Shown one piece after another: positions 35,536 to 44,022 of a stretch of 64,000 nt of DNA. Every line of letters starts with the position of its first letter. Position 1 is the stretch's first letter. The stretch is from an uncultured Oscillospiraceae bacterium (GTDB lineage: Bacteria; Bacillota; Clostridia; Oscillospirales; Oscillospiraceae). The notes beneath the pieces were generated by a model. It did no database searches. It saw nothing but the letters and a program-made list of their open reading frames with translations, and was not told the origin of the DNA. A program made the position numbers and the translations under genes. The stretch lies in assembly GCA_944382965.1 (NCBI GenBank), contig CALWOA010000057.1:1-64000 (forward strand), in the 5' to 3' direction.

Positions 35536-36744
35536 TTAATCAAAATTAGTTAAAATTTCTACCAGCATCTTTACGCAAAGTTCCATGTCTTCTACAGGAA
35601 TATACTCAAATCTACCATGGTAGTTCTCACCACCGGTGCATAGATTCGGACATGGCAGGCCTTCATAGCTTAACCGGGCGCCATCTGTCCCTCCGCGAAT
35701 GGGTACTTCTTTTGCATCCATGCCAACTGCCTGCATGGCGGCTTTAGCTCGCTCCACAACAAAGAAGCAAGGTTCAATACATTTTTTCATATTGAAATAG
35801 CTATCTTGTATGGTAAGTTCCAACGTACCCTTCCCGTATTTGCTGTTAATAAAATCAGCAGCAGCATGCATTGTCTCTTTCTTTTGCTGAAATTTATCCA
35901 GGTCATGATCCCGGATAATATAGTGCAGCTCAGACTGTTCTACCTGCCCTTTCATATCCGTCAGGTGGAAAAATCCTTCGTATCCTTCCGTATATTCTGG
36001 GCGCTGATAAACAGGAAGCAGACCAGCAAATTCCATCGCAATCAGCTGGGAATTGACCATCTTCCCTTTTGCAGAACCGGGATGGATATTCAGCCCATGG
36101 ACAACCACCTTTGCCCCTGCCGCATTGAAATTCTCATACTCAATTTCGCCCAGAGTGCCGCCGTCTACTGTGTAGGCATACTCTGCACCAAAGCCTTTGA
36201 CATCAAAATAGTCTGCTCCCTGACCAACTTCCTCATCCGGGGTAAAACCGATCTTCAACGTAGCATGCCGTCTGCCGCTGGTCAGCAGTGCCTCTGCAGC
36301 CGCCATGATTTCTGCAATACCCGCTTTGTCATCTGCGCCGAGCAGCGTGGTCCCATCCGTAACAATCAAGTGTTTTCCGTGGTGGTTCTTCAGAGAGGGA
36401 TAGTCAGATTCTCTCAGGTAGATCCCCTTCTCCGGATTCAAGCAAACGTCCTCGCCTGAATAAGAAACAATTTTTGCTTGAACATTCGCACCACTGGCAT
36501 CCGGGGAGGTGTCCATATGGGCAATCAATCCAATAGTCGGAAGATTCGGATCGCCCGGCACGGTTCCATAGACATAACCATGTTCATCCATATGAGCGTC
36601 CGTAATTCCCAGCTGCTGCATTTCATCCACAAGGGAAGCTCCGAGCAGCTTTTGCTTTTCTGTCGAAGGACAGGTAGTAGAATTCTCGTCAGATTGGGTG
36701 TCAAAGGATACATAACGCAAAAAACGCTGAGCTACATTTTCCAT
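35536..36744 (-). CDS. pepT: Peptidase T (tripeptide aminopeptidase)
   Basis: M20B metallopeptidase releasing N-terminal residues from tripeptides. 402 residues. Dizinc-site motifs AHMDTSP, GADDKAG and PDEEVGQG are present. Two ATGs compete; the one at 36742-36744 (MENVAQ) has GGAG at the better distance than the one two codons upstream. Last of the LURP-luxS-mtnN-pepT run. Confidence 0.95.
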   Translation of the reverse strand: MENVAQRFLRYVSFDTQSDENSTTCPSTEKQKLLGASLVDEMQQLGITDAHMDEHGYVYGTVPGDPNLPTIGLIAHMDTSPDASGANVQAKIVSYSGEDVCLNPEKGIYLRESDYPSLKNHHGKHLIVTDGTTLLGADDKAGIAEIMAAAEALLTSGRRHATLKIGFTPDEEVGQGADYFDVKGFGAEYAYTVDGGTLGEIEYENFNAAGAKVVVHGLNIHPGSAKGKMVNSQLIAMEFAGLLPVYQRPEYTEGYEGFFHLTDMKGQVEQSELHYIIRDHDLDKFQQKKETMHAAADFINSKYGKGTLELTIQDSYFNMKKCIEPCFFVVERAKAAMQAVGMDAKEVPIRGGTDGARLSYEGLPCPNLCTGGENYHGRFEYIPVEDMELCVKMLVEILTNFD

Positions 36745-36761
36745 CGCCATTCACTCCATTT

Positions 36762-37484
36762 TCAATTTACGTCCAGTGCTTCTTTCAACTGCCGCGCCAA
36801 ACTGCTGGTGACTTTTGCGCACCGATGCGCGGCAATTGTTTCAAACGTAGGATAATCCATTTCCGCGCTGTCATCCGCCTTGTCGGAAATAGCGCGAATA
36901 ATTACATAAGGTACGTTGTTTCGGTATGCCGTTTGTGCAATACCGGCACCTTCCATCTCGGTACACAGTGCCCCAGTTATGCGCACAATCTGCTCCTTCT
37001 GGGATTTCTGGCACACAAACTGATCCCCGCTGGCAACTCTGCCAATCTTCGTATGTCCAGGGTTTTCAAGCTCTCCGGCAGCAAAAGCGTAGCCGACCAA
37101 AGCATCATCTGCCGGAAAAGCCACTACGTCCATGCCAGGAACCTGACCGACGGAATAATTCTCGTTGATGACATGGCAGTCAAAATCATGGTACATTGCA
37201 TCCTGGCTGACCACCAGGTCACCAATATCCAAATCGGCACACAATGATCCTGCAACACCGGTATTGACAATGTGAGTCACCTCAAAACAATCGCACAAAA
37301 TCTGTACGCACAGGGCCGCATTTACTTTACCAACACCACACTGGACCACAACAACAGGCAAGCCCACCAAAGTTCCTTCGTAAAAGCTACTTCCCGCTTT
37401 CTGGCTTACAGTTTTATTCTCCAATTGGCTTACCAGCGTTTCCACTTCCACCTGCATAGCGCCGATGATTCCAAGTTTTGTCAT
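36762..37484 (-). CDS. mtnN: 5'-methylthioadenosine/S-adenosylhomocysteine nucleosidase
   Basis: 240 residues. Cleaves adenine from S-adenosylhomocysteine and methylthioadenosine, giving S-ribosylhomocysteine for LuxS. Active-site residues: Glu in MQVEVE, Glu in CTEMEGAG and Asp in ISDKAD. It directly follows luxS (34 bases), so the two steps of SAH detoxification are co-transcribed. Confidence 0.96.
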   Translation of the reverse strand: MTKLGIIGAMQVEVETLVSQLENKTVSQKAGSSFYEGTLVGLPVVVVQCGVGKVNAALCVQILCDCFEVTHIVNTGVAGSLCADLDIGDLVVSQDAMYHDFDCHVINENYSVGQVPGMDVVAFPADDALVGYAFAAGELENPGHTKIGRVASGDQFVCQKSQKEQIVRITGALCTEMEGAGIAQTAYRNNVPYVIIRAISDKADDSAEMDYPTFETIAAHRCAKVTSSLARQLKEALDVN

Positions 37485-37518
37485 AATTCCTCCTTGTTAT
37501 TTCCTGGGGAAGGTTCGA

Positions 37519-37995
37519 TCATTCAGGGTATATTAATCTTTCCGGGGAGATAGCTTCCAATACAGATACGTATTTTGCCCCCCAGTAATTGGCCATGCCC
37601 AGATTCATGTCCAGGTAATTTCCGCAGTCTCTGGCACTTGCCCCAGGAACATCGCCCCGATAGTCCCGAATGAAGCAGAAACAATCGCGAACCAATGGGA
37701 GTATTTCCCGGGAAGTAAAGGATCCAGCAAGCAAAAGATAAAAGCCTGTCCGGCATCCCATAGGTCCAAAATACAGAACCTTGTCCTTCCAAACCGGTTC
37801 ATTGCGCAAATAGGTTGCTGCAAGATGCTCAATGGTATGAACTTCGGCAGTGTTCATTACAGGCTCTGCATTAGGCTGGGTTAAACGCAGATCGAAAGTG
37901 GTTACAGTATGATCGCCTACTTGATCTTTGCGAGAGACATAGAGTCCCGGAAGAAGCCGCAGATGGTCAATGGTAAAACTTGTGATTTTCTCCAT
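37519..37995 (-). CDS. luxS: S-ribosylhomocysteine lyase
   Basis: 158 residues. Splits S-ribosylhomocysteine into homocysteine and DPD, the precursor of autoinducer-2. The metal site HTIEH, the GPMGCRTGFY segment with catalytic Cys, and the third ligand Cys in ARDCGNY are intact. AGGAGA precedes the ATG at 37993-37995; a six-codon upstream extension is unlikely. mtnN lies just downstream. Confidence 0.96.
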   Translation of the reverse strand: MEKITSFTIDHLRLLPGLYVSRKDQVGDHTVTTFDLRLTQPNAEPVMNTAEVHTIEHLAATYLRNEPVWKDKVLYFGPMGCRTGFYLLLAGSFTSREILPLVRDCFCFIRDYRGDVPGASARDCGNYLDMNLGMANYWGAKYVSVLEAISPERLIYPE

Positions 37996-38016
37996 ATAAT
38001 TTCTCCTAACCATGTT

Positions 38017-38493
38017 TCAGGAATTGTCACTGCAGTTGGCAGCATCAATAGCCAGTACCAAAAGCAAGCCCGGCATCTCATTGGCTGGATTCGTATAGTG
38101 CAGGACGTAGGTATCGCTCCAGTTGAAGATTTCCTTGGAAATAGACATGATCTCCTGGTCTGTGCTTGTAACTTGGTAATCCCAGCCCATGAAGTCCCCT
38201 TCCACATCCCACCCTCGGTAATCGATGCAGTAGTGTGGTTTGAAAAAACTGAATTCTTTCCGGATTGTTCCGCAGGTCTGGCCGTCTATTACGATTTCAA
38301 ACTGCGGCAGAAATGTCAGCAGCTTCTGATGGATAGAGCCGACTTCCCTGCCGCTTCTCTTATCAAAAACATGAATCTGGTGGCCAAAAGAAAAGAATTC
38401 TGCCCGCACCTCATACCGAGGTTCTCCTGTTTCGTCATAGACATCATAGCTATCCGTCCAGGAAAAGACACGCTGCTTTATGTATAGCTGCAT
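38017..38493 (-). CDS. LURP-one-related (Tubby C-like) protein
   Basis: 158 residues with the repeating strand pattern of the LURP-one/YxjI family, e.g. MQLYIKQRVFSWTDSYDVYD, and a twelve-stranded-barrel-type ending. Bacterial members are uncharacterised; related eukaryotic proteins include phospholipid scramblases. AGGAGG precedes the ATG at 38491-38493. It is 21 bases upstream of luxS, so co-transcribed with it, but no functional link is known. Confidence 0.8.
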   Translation of the reverse strand: MQLYIKQRVFSWTDSYDVYDETGEPRYEVRAEFFSFGHQIHVFDKRSGREVGSIHQKLLTFLPQFEIVIDGQTCGTIRKEFSFFKPHYCIDYRGWDVEGDFMGWDYQVTSTDQEIMSISKEIFNWSDTYVLHYTNPANEMPGLLLVLAIDAANCSDNS

Positions 38494-38512
38494 CCAATCG
38501 CCTCCTTTTCTC

Positions 38513-38541
38513 ATAATATCACACTGCATCTACCTTTGCAA
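38513..38541 (-). promoter_or_regulatory. Promoter of the LURP-luxS-mtnN-pepT run
   Basis: Minus-strand TTGCAA (38536-38541), 17-base spacer, TATTAT (38513-38518), the same boxes as rpmE. A second possible pair, TTGACC-17-TTATAT, lies about 60 bases further upstream. Confidence 0.55.
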
Positions 38542-38674
38542 GGAAAATCCAGTACCCAACATTGTTGTATGATATAACTCAGACTTACAATTATGGTCAA
38601 CTATTTCGTGCGGACAGTATAGCGTAAAATAACAGTCGGCATTGCTTAAATTTTTGCAAATGTGCCAAATGTCC

Positions 38675-38703
38675 TTGCATTTTTTCATTAGGAATGATAG
38701 AAT
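38675..38703 (+). promoter_or_regulatory. Promoter of the deacetylase-like gene
   Basis: TTGCAT (38675-38680), 17-base spacer, TAGAAT (38698-38703). Confidence 0.6.
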
Positions 38704-38751
38704 ATGTTTGACTATACCATATGCTGGTATCAAAAAGGTAGGGATGCATAA

Positions 38752-40716
38752 ATGGGTAAGAACGATTTTGATATCGATTTTGATTTTGAAAAAGAATACG
38801 GCTTGGATCCCAAGGAATTCCTTGATTCCGATGGGCACGATGATGATATTGACTTGTCTGAATTCTCGGACGAGGATTTGGGGCTGACTTCTTCCGGTGA
38901 CGGCGTAGATGCGGACATCTATGGTCAAGACTTTATGGACGAGGAAGTCTCTGACGATTCCTACAGCGAAGAAGATGATCTCGACGCTTTCTTGAATATG
39001 CGCAAAGAAAGAGTAGAGGAAACCCCACAGGAAGATGACTACTCCGAAGAGGATTTTTCTCAGGAAGATTCGGAGTATCCCGAAGACGAGGAGCTTCACG
39101 GCGATGCTTTTGGCCCGGAGGATTATTCTGAGGATTATCCGGAAGATGGTGAGGAAGAAGAAGGCACACACCGGAAACAACGCCCTAGGAAGGAACGCAA
39201 AGTTCCCAAGATCTCACTCCCCAAAATCCCAATGCCGAATATTTTTGGCAAATTTGTGGATGTGTATTTTGCTCCTATGCTGAACAAGGAAATGCGGGAA
39301 GGCCCGGTAGATCCGGATAATCCCCGCCGCAGGCGCAGAAAGAGTCCGGCTCAGATTTTCAAAGAAGTGTACCTTCCCCCACTCATTGCCTGTATATGCT
39401 TGATTTTGGTAATGTCTTTCGCTATTGGTTCCCTGTCTGAATTCATTCAAAGCAAGAAAGACGAAGCAGATCGGCAGCAGAGCCAGTTAAGTTCTTCCAT
39501 TAGCGCAGCAGAACAGGAAGAGCAGCGCATTCAGCAAATCATGGACGAGGCAGAGGCTTTGGCAACGGGATATGATTATGATGGTGCCATTGCCAAGTTG
39601 AAGACTGTTGGCAGTGACCTAACAGCTTATCCAGACATTGCTGCAAAGAGCTCGGAGTATGTACAAGCCCAGCTGCAGCTGGTGCAGCACAATGATCCAT
39701 CCTTGATTCCCAACCTCAGCTTCCATGTGTTGATTGAAGATATGACGCGTGCTCTTGCGGATGATGAGCTGGGAGGCAGCTATAACCGGAACTTCGTTAC
39801 GACCTCAGAATTTAAAAAGATTTTGGAGCAGCTGTACAACAATGGATATGTACTGGTTGACTATGACAGCTTTGTAGGAGCCAGTGTAGATACAGCCGGA
39901 AACGATGTGTTTGAAAAAGTTCCCATCGCACTGCCCGCTGACAAGAAGCCCATTATGATTACCGAAACCATGGTGAACTATTTCGCCTATATGATTGACG
40001 GCGACGGTGACGCACAAAAGTTGCCAGATGCTAAGGGTGATGGCTTTGCCAGCCGCCTGGTGGTCAAAAATGGAGAAATCAAGGCAGAATATGTAGACGC
40101 TTCCGGTCAGACACTGGTCGGTGATTACGATTTGGTTCCGATTCTGGAAACCTTCATCAAGGAGCATCCGGATTTCTCCTATCGCGGCGCCCGGGCAGTC
40201 TTGGCAGTTACCGGTTATGAAGGTATTTTTGGCTATCGCTGCAACACTAGTTATATATCCGCAGTCAGCCAAGAATACTACGACCAGGAAGTTGCTGGTG
40301 CCAAGGAAATCGTGCAGGCTTTGCGGGACAAGGGCTATACTCTCGCTTGTTACACCTATAACAATGCTACCTATGGCAGTTATAGTGTTCAGCAGATCAC
40401 TGCCGACCTGCAGTCTTGGAAGCAGCAGATTGTGCCCATCATTGGCGATGTAGATGTTTTCGTATTCGCTAAGACAAGCAATATTTCGGACTATACGGGC
40501 CAGGCTTTCCAGACAATGTACAATGAGGGCTTCCGCTATTTTGTTGCTCACGGCAACGAACCTTGGGCCGAGATTAATAAGACCTATGTCCGCCAGAACC
40601 GTTTGATGGTAACAGGTGAATATATGGCATGGTATGCTCAGAACTTTAACGGCATCTTCGATCCGGCCGCGGTATTGGATCTAACCACTCGCGGCAATAT
40701 TCCTAAGGGAGCCTAA
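38752..40716 (+). CDS. Membrane-anchored polysaccharide-deacetylase-like protein without metal ligands
   Basis: 654 residues. Residues 1-140 are extremely Asp/Glu-rich, then a basic Pro/Lys stretch, one membrane helix (about 205-226), a Gln/Glu-rich coiled coil (about 230-275) and an outer NodB-like domain. The domain is recognisable from FHVLIED, GFASRLVV, HPDFSYRGARAVLAVTGYEG and the DLQSWKQQIVPI segment of clostridial family members. The metal site is not: the usual Asp-Asp motif reads ITETMVNY and the H-x3-H motif reads CYTYNNA. It is probably catalytically inactive on classical substrates. It has its own promoter and terminator; the neighbour on the other strand is another exported protein. 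Confidence 0.75.
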   Translation: MGKNDFDIDFDFEKEYGLDPKEFLDSDGHDDDIDLSEFSDEDLGLTSSGDGVDADIYGQDFMDEEVSDDSYSEEDDLDAFLNMRKERVEETPQEDDYSEEDFSQEDSEYPEDEELHGDAFGPEDYSEDYPEDGEEEEGTHRKQRPRKERKVPKISLPKIPMPNIFGKFVDVYFAPMLNKEMREGPVDPDNPRRRRRKSPAQIFKEVYLPPLIACICLILVMSFAIGSLSEFIQSKKDEADRQQSQLSSSISAAEQEEQRIQQIMDEAEALATGYDYDGAIAKLKTVGSDLTAYPDIAAKSSEYVQAQLQLVQHNDPSLIPNLSFHVLIEDMTRALADDELGGSYNRNFVTTSEFKKILEQLYNNGYVLVDYDSFVGASVDTAGNDVFEKVPIALPADKKPIMITETMVNYFAYMIDGDGDAQKLPDAKGDGFASRLVVKNGEIKAEYVDASGQTLVGDYDLVPILETFIKEHPDFSYRGARAVLAVTGYEGIFGYRCNTSYISAVSQEYYDQEVAGAKEIVQALRDKGYTLACYTYNNATYGSYSVQQITADLQSWKQQIVPIIGDVDVFVFAKTSNISDYTGQAFQTMYNEGFRYFVAHGNEPWAEINKTYVRQNRLMVTGEYMAWYAQNFNGIFDPAAVLDLTTRGNIPKGA

Positions 40717-40727
40717 ATATACTGTTA

Positions 40728-40759
40728 TGCGCCGGGATAATTTCCTGGCGCATTTTTTC
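40728..40759 (+). terminator. Terminator of the deacetylase-like gene
   Basis: TGCGCCGGGA (40728-40737) pairs with TCCTGGCGCA (40743-40752, one G-T wobble), followed by TTTTTTCG. Confidence 0.88.
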
Positions 40760-40768
40760 GCAAAGAAA

Positions 40769-40806
40769 GACCACCAGTAATTCCCTACTGGTGGTTCCCT
40801 TTTTAA
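40769..40806. terminator. Second hairpin terminator, convergent region
   Basis: ACCACCAGTA (40770-40779) and TACTGGTGGT (40786-40795) form a perfect stem, with CCCTTTTTAAC on the plus exit and TCTTTCTTT on the minus exit. It can serve the minus-strand gene ending at 40818. Confidence 0.75.
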
Positions 40807-40817
40807 CAAGCTCCGCA

Positions 40818-42125
40818 CTATTGTGTTATAGTTTCGAATGAGATACCTAGTACAGATCCAATGCCGCTGATCAGGGTCAGCAGGTCCTGAAATGACCAAG
40901 TATTGAGATTTTTGTATTCTGGCTGAGAGATTTGGCTTCCCTTCGAAATATGCATGGTACAGTCATAAGATTTTTGACTATTAAAACCCAATAGTGGAGC
41001 AAAATCCTTGGTCTGCACGCAAAAACCATCGTCATCCTCTTTCAAAATTAAATCAATTTGCTCTTTCCCCGGAAGAAACAGTTCTGTATATCCGTTTGTA
41101 TTATCCCATATATAGGTAAAAGACGTATTCTGAATGCAGATTGCTTCCTGAATGTTTCTATCGGCAAATTGGCGAGCGCTGACAGAGGCAGAAAACTGTT
41201 TGGAAATCTTCCCTTGTTTTTGCATCACCGTAAGAGAAAGCGCGTCCGTATTTGGATCTTTTCCCAATATGAGTACACAATTCATTTGATTCTCGCCAGA
41301 AACTCCGTTAAGCTCCACCTTTACCAGGGATTCATCAAGTAGATAAAAAGTAGCGGAAATTGACCCATTGTCTGAAGGGGGCGCATTCAGAACTTGGCTT
41401 AGAATGTCTGAAACCTGTTCTCCGCTCGCCGCATACGTTAACCGATGGCAGTGCAAAGATTCATCTTCAAGCATAACCTCAGCTTCCGAAATATCGCATT
41501 TCAAAGCCAAAATGCCCAGCGTGATCATCTGGAGTTGCTGCTGACTAATCTGAGGTATTTCAGGAAATGTCACTGAGCGATTCATCCATGCTTCCAGTTT
41601 ATTCACGGATGATTCCCAGGATTGCAGCGTTTCTTCCGGCAAAAAGAACGTCAGCAATGGAATGCTGCGCAGGTCTTCAGAAAACGTGTCAAACGTAATT
41701 CCATAGTATCCCCCTTCCAGAAGTTCCTCTGAAGTCAATGCAGCAAAGTTCTTGTCAAGATATGCAGAAAGATTTAGGGACTGGCTTGCAGTTGCGACTG
41801 TTCCTTGGGCGGTAATTTGGTTCTTATTCCAATCTGTTTGGAGCAGCATGTCGTAGGAAACGTCTCCCAGTAGATTGTCAGATGTGTGCAAGTCCAATTG
41901 CACCGTGTTTTGTCCTTGCGCATCATACCCTTTCATTAGCGTTTGCATTGGGCTATTTTGAAAACGATATTCTAAATCTGCCAAGGAATCCCGCAACGCA
42001 GATGTCAGTACCGCTTTCGGAGTAAGGTACATAGTTACTGAGTTCCATAGAAGTATTGCAGCAATTGCACCGATCAGCAGAAGTAAAACTATCAGAATTT
42101 GCTTTTTCTTAAGTTTGTTTCCCAA
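40818..42125 (-). CDS. Uncharacterised exported, membrane-anchored protein
   Basis: 435 residues. A lysine-rich start and one hydrophobic helix (about 9-30) would anchor or export the rest. There is no lipobox Cys. The outer part is rich in beta-strand-like alternation with Ser/Thr/Asn and has no motif I recognise. Ends at a bidirectional terminator opposite the deacetylase-like gene. Real gene by length and base use; function unknown. Confidence 0.7.
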   Translation of the reverse strand: MGNKLKKKQILIVLLLLIGAIAAILLWNSVTMYLTPKAVLTSALRDSLADLEYRFQNSPMQTLMKGYDAQGQNTVQLDLHTSDNLLGDVSYDMLLQTDWNKNQITAQGTVATASQSLNLSAYLDKNFAALTSEELLEGGYYGITFDTFSEDLRSIPLLTFFLPEETLQSWESSVNKLEAWMNRSVTFPEIPQISQQQLQMITLGILALKCDISEAEVMLEDESLHCHRLTYAASGEQVSDILSQVLNAPPSDNGSISATFYLLDESLVKVELNGVSGENQMNCVLILGKDPNTDALSLTVMQKQGKISKQFSASVSARQFADRNIQEAICIQNTSFTYIWDNTNGYTELFLPGKEQIDLILKEDDDGFCVQTKDFAPLLGFNSQKSYDCTMHISKGSQISQPEYKNLNTWSFQDLLTLISGIGSVLGISFETITQ

Positions 42126-42184
42126 TAAAACCGCCCCTCTCCTGAATATGGGTTAGTTTACCACAAAAATATGAAAATATTGTT

Positions 42185-42223
42185 AAAGTGAAGAAAAAGG
42201 TCTGCCAACATGCGGCAGACCTT
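42185..42223 (-). terminator. xerD terminator
   Basis: Minus-strand AAGGTCTGCC / GGCAGACCTT (42214-42223 with 42197-42206), followed by TTTCTTCACTTT. The stem begins within the xerD stop codon. Confidence 0.85.
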
Positions 42224-43110
42224 TATGCTTTTGGATGGCACTTATCATATACGGATTTCAGCTTCTGGTTAATCATGTGGGTGTAGACCTGTGTGGAAGA
42301 GATATCGCTGTGTCCCATCAACTCCTGCAAAGATCCTAGGTCTGCACCGTTCTCAAGCAAATGCACTGCGAAACTATGCCGCAGCGTATGCGGTGTTATT
42401 TCCTTTTCAATTCCAGCGGTTGCTTGATAGTGCTTCAAAATTTTCCAAAATCCTTGCCGGCTCATTCGGGCTCCACCCACATTGACGAAGAGCGCCCGTT
42501 CTGCCGGATCGGAAACCATCAGCATCCGAACTTCCTTTATGTACACTGTCAGCGCACGCAGCGCGGCTGGGTACAGCGGAATCGTACGAGATTTCTTCGC
42601 GCTATTGCATTTCAGAATACCAAGCTCCAGATTAACATCCTCGACATTCAGATCAATCAGCTCGGTAACGCGAATGCCCGTGGCGTACATCACTTCCAAC
42701 ATCGCTTTATCCCGAAAGCCCTTTGCGTCATTACAAGAGGGTTGAGACAAAAGCAGTTCCACTTCCTTACCACTCAAGATTTGCGGAAGTTTCTTTTCTC
42801 CACGATCTACATGAAGTTCTGCGGTAACAGGGGAACACTCCAGAAATCCACTGGAGATTGCGTAGGCATAGAAGTTTTTTAAACTGGCTAATACACGGGA
42901 GACCGTAGAGCCAGACCTCCCCTGCTCCTGCAAATAGTCAAGGTAAGCACGAATATTCTGTTGGGTTGCGCTCAGCAAATCAACCGCACCATGCTGCTGC
43001 AGCCAGTTTGAAAACTGCCGAATGTCCCGCAAATACGAGGAAATTGTATTGCTTGAAGCTTGTTTAACCTTGGCCAAATAATTTTCATAGGCACGAATCA
43101 AATCCAACAT
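42223..43110 (-). CDS. xerD: Tyrosine recombinase XerD
   Basis: 295 residues. N-terminal SAM-like domain (about 5-90) and catalytic domain with Arg in ATGIRVTE, HTLRH, GHSDISSTQ and the Tyr of VYTHM. Acts with XerC at dif to resolve chromosome dimers; the other recombinase at 14880-15884 could be its partner. It follows a polytopic membrane protein gene in the position where Bacillus has spoIIM. Confidence 0.93.
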   Translation of the reverse strand: MLDLIRAYENYLAKVKQASSNTISSYLRDIRQFSNWLQQHGAVDLLSATQQNIRAYLDYLQEQGRSGSTVSRVLASLKNFYAYAISSGFLECSPVTAELHVDRGEKKLPQILSGKEVELLLSQPSCNDAKGFRDKAMLEVMYATGIRVTELIDLNVEDVNLELGILKCNSAKKSRTIPLYPAALRALTVYIKEVRMLMVSDPAERALFVNVGGARMSRQGFWKILKHYQATAGIEKEITPHTLRHSFAVHLLENGADLGSLQELMGHSDISSTQVYTHMINQKLKSVYDKCHPKA

Positions 43111-43135
43111 GAAACTGTTTACCCACTTACCCTTT

Positions 43136-43696
43136 CTAAGGAAATATCAAACGCGCCAAAAAAGGCGAGATGATGCAATAATCTATACATCCCAAAACCA
43201 GAAAAAGAACCAGAAACAGTACATTTTCTGAAAGGCTTGGCTTCTGAAAACCAGGCAAATGACGAAGCCAAAAACAGTAAAGCAACGGCACTCCCACAGT
43301 ATCACTAAACAAAAGCAACCAGCGAATCAGCCATCCAGCCCCTGCATAGGAATGAAGGACGCCGAAGGATACGAAAGAAAATAAAAAAGCCTTACAAAAA
43401 CAAATGGGATACAAAAGTAATGGGAATGAAATAGAAACTGCGAACGCAGAAAAAAGAAAAGGTAAAATGGATACACCCAGCAAGCTGACGATCGACATAG
43501 TTCCGTAAGGGGAATTACGCATCAATAGATACAATGAATTTCCTGCTGCCGCATATCCCACAATCCCGCAAATGATCCCGAGCCACCAACTGAATGCAAG
43601 AAGAGTATTACCAAACTTGCGCTGCAGCAGCAAAGAAGCAGCTTCTCTTTGCTCGGTCAGAACAATCCCCCCTTTCCAGGAAAACCGGTGTTTCAC
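43136..43696 (-). CDS. Polytopic membrane protein in the spoIIM position
   Basis: About 186 residues with five predicted membrane helices and few charged residues. In Bacillus the gene before xerD/ripX is spoIIM (engulfment), and the size and topology fit, but I see no decisive SpoIIM motif, so this is inference from position. The start is unclear: GTG at 43694-43696 has only a weak SD, whereas AAGGGGGG lies six bases before an in-frame CTG at 43658-43660, which would shorten it to 174 residues. Confidence 0.6.
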   Translation of the reverse strand: MKHRFSWKGGIVLTEQREAASLLLQRKFGNTLLAFSWWLGIICGIVGYAAAGNSLYLLMRNSPYGTMSIVSLLGVSILPFLFSAFAVSISFPLLLYPICFCKAFLFSFVSFGVLHSYAGAGWLIRWLLLFSDTVGVPLLYCFWLRHLPGFQKPSLSENVLFLVLFLVLGCIDYCIISPFLARLIFP

Positions 43697-43764
43697 ATGC
43701 CTAAAGAATGTAAAAGGGGGTGTGTGAGAAAAGTGGTAAAGACATCAAAATTTGATACATCCAT

Positions 43765-43793
43765 ACTATACTCCATTTTTTACAAAAATTCAA
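43765..43793 (-). promoter_or_regulatory. Promoter of the spoIIM-position/xerD unit
   Basis: Minus-strand TTGAAT (43788-43793), 17-base spacer, TATAGT (43765-43770). Confidence 0.6.
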
Positions 43794-43876
43794 GCTTTTT
43801 TAGCCAAAATAGCGTTTTTTGTGGATTATGACAAGAATTATGTTAACATTTTTATGTCAACTTTGTAAATCAGCCC

Positions 43877-43910
43877 TTTTCGATTGTTTATCATTTTCGA
43901 TTATTTGACA
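43877..43910. repeat. 17-bp unit repeated twice in tandem
   Basis: TTTTCGATTGTTTATCA (43877-43893) is followed directly by TTTTCGATTATTTGACA (43894-43910), 14 of 17 bases identical. Possible paired regulator site or a remnant duplication. Confidence 0.6.
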
Positions 43911-44022
43911 ACATCTAGCGTTTCCAAGTGGGAAAACATACCAAATATAGTTTTTGCAACTTATCATGCAAATTCAACGTAAAGGGTAAATTTTATTTAC
44001 CTTATACTAATCTTTGTATAGT

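Larger units (their letters stand above)
43697..44022. other. 326-bp AT-rich gap without a gene
   Basis: Holds the minus-strand promoter at 43765-43793, a 17-bp tandem repeat at 43877-43910, and a small GGTAAA/TTTACC hairpin (about 43987-44003) after the downstream gene's stop. No coding frame with an SD and no strong terminator is visible. Confidence 0.7.

Noticed and set aside
43877-43910. CRISPR-like repeat
   Set aside because: Only two imperfect units with no spacer between them and no cas genes.
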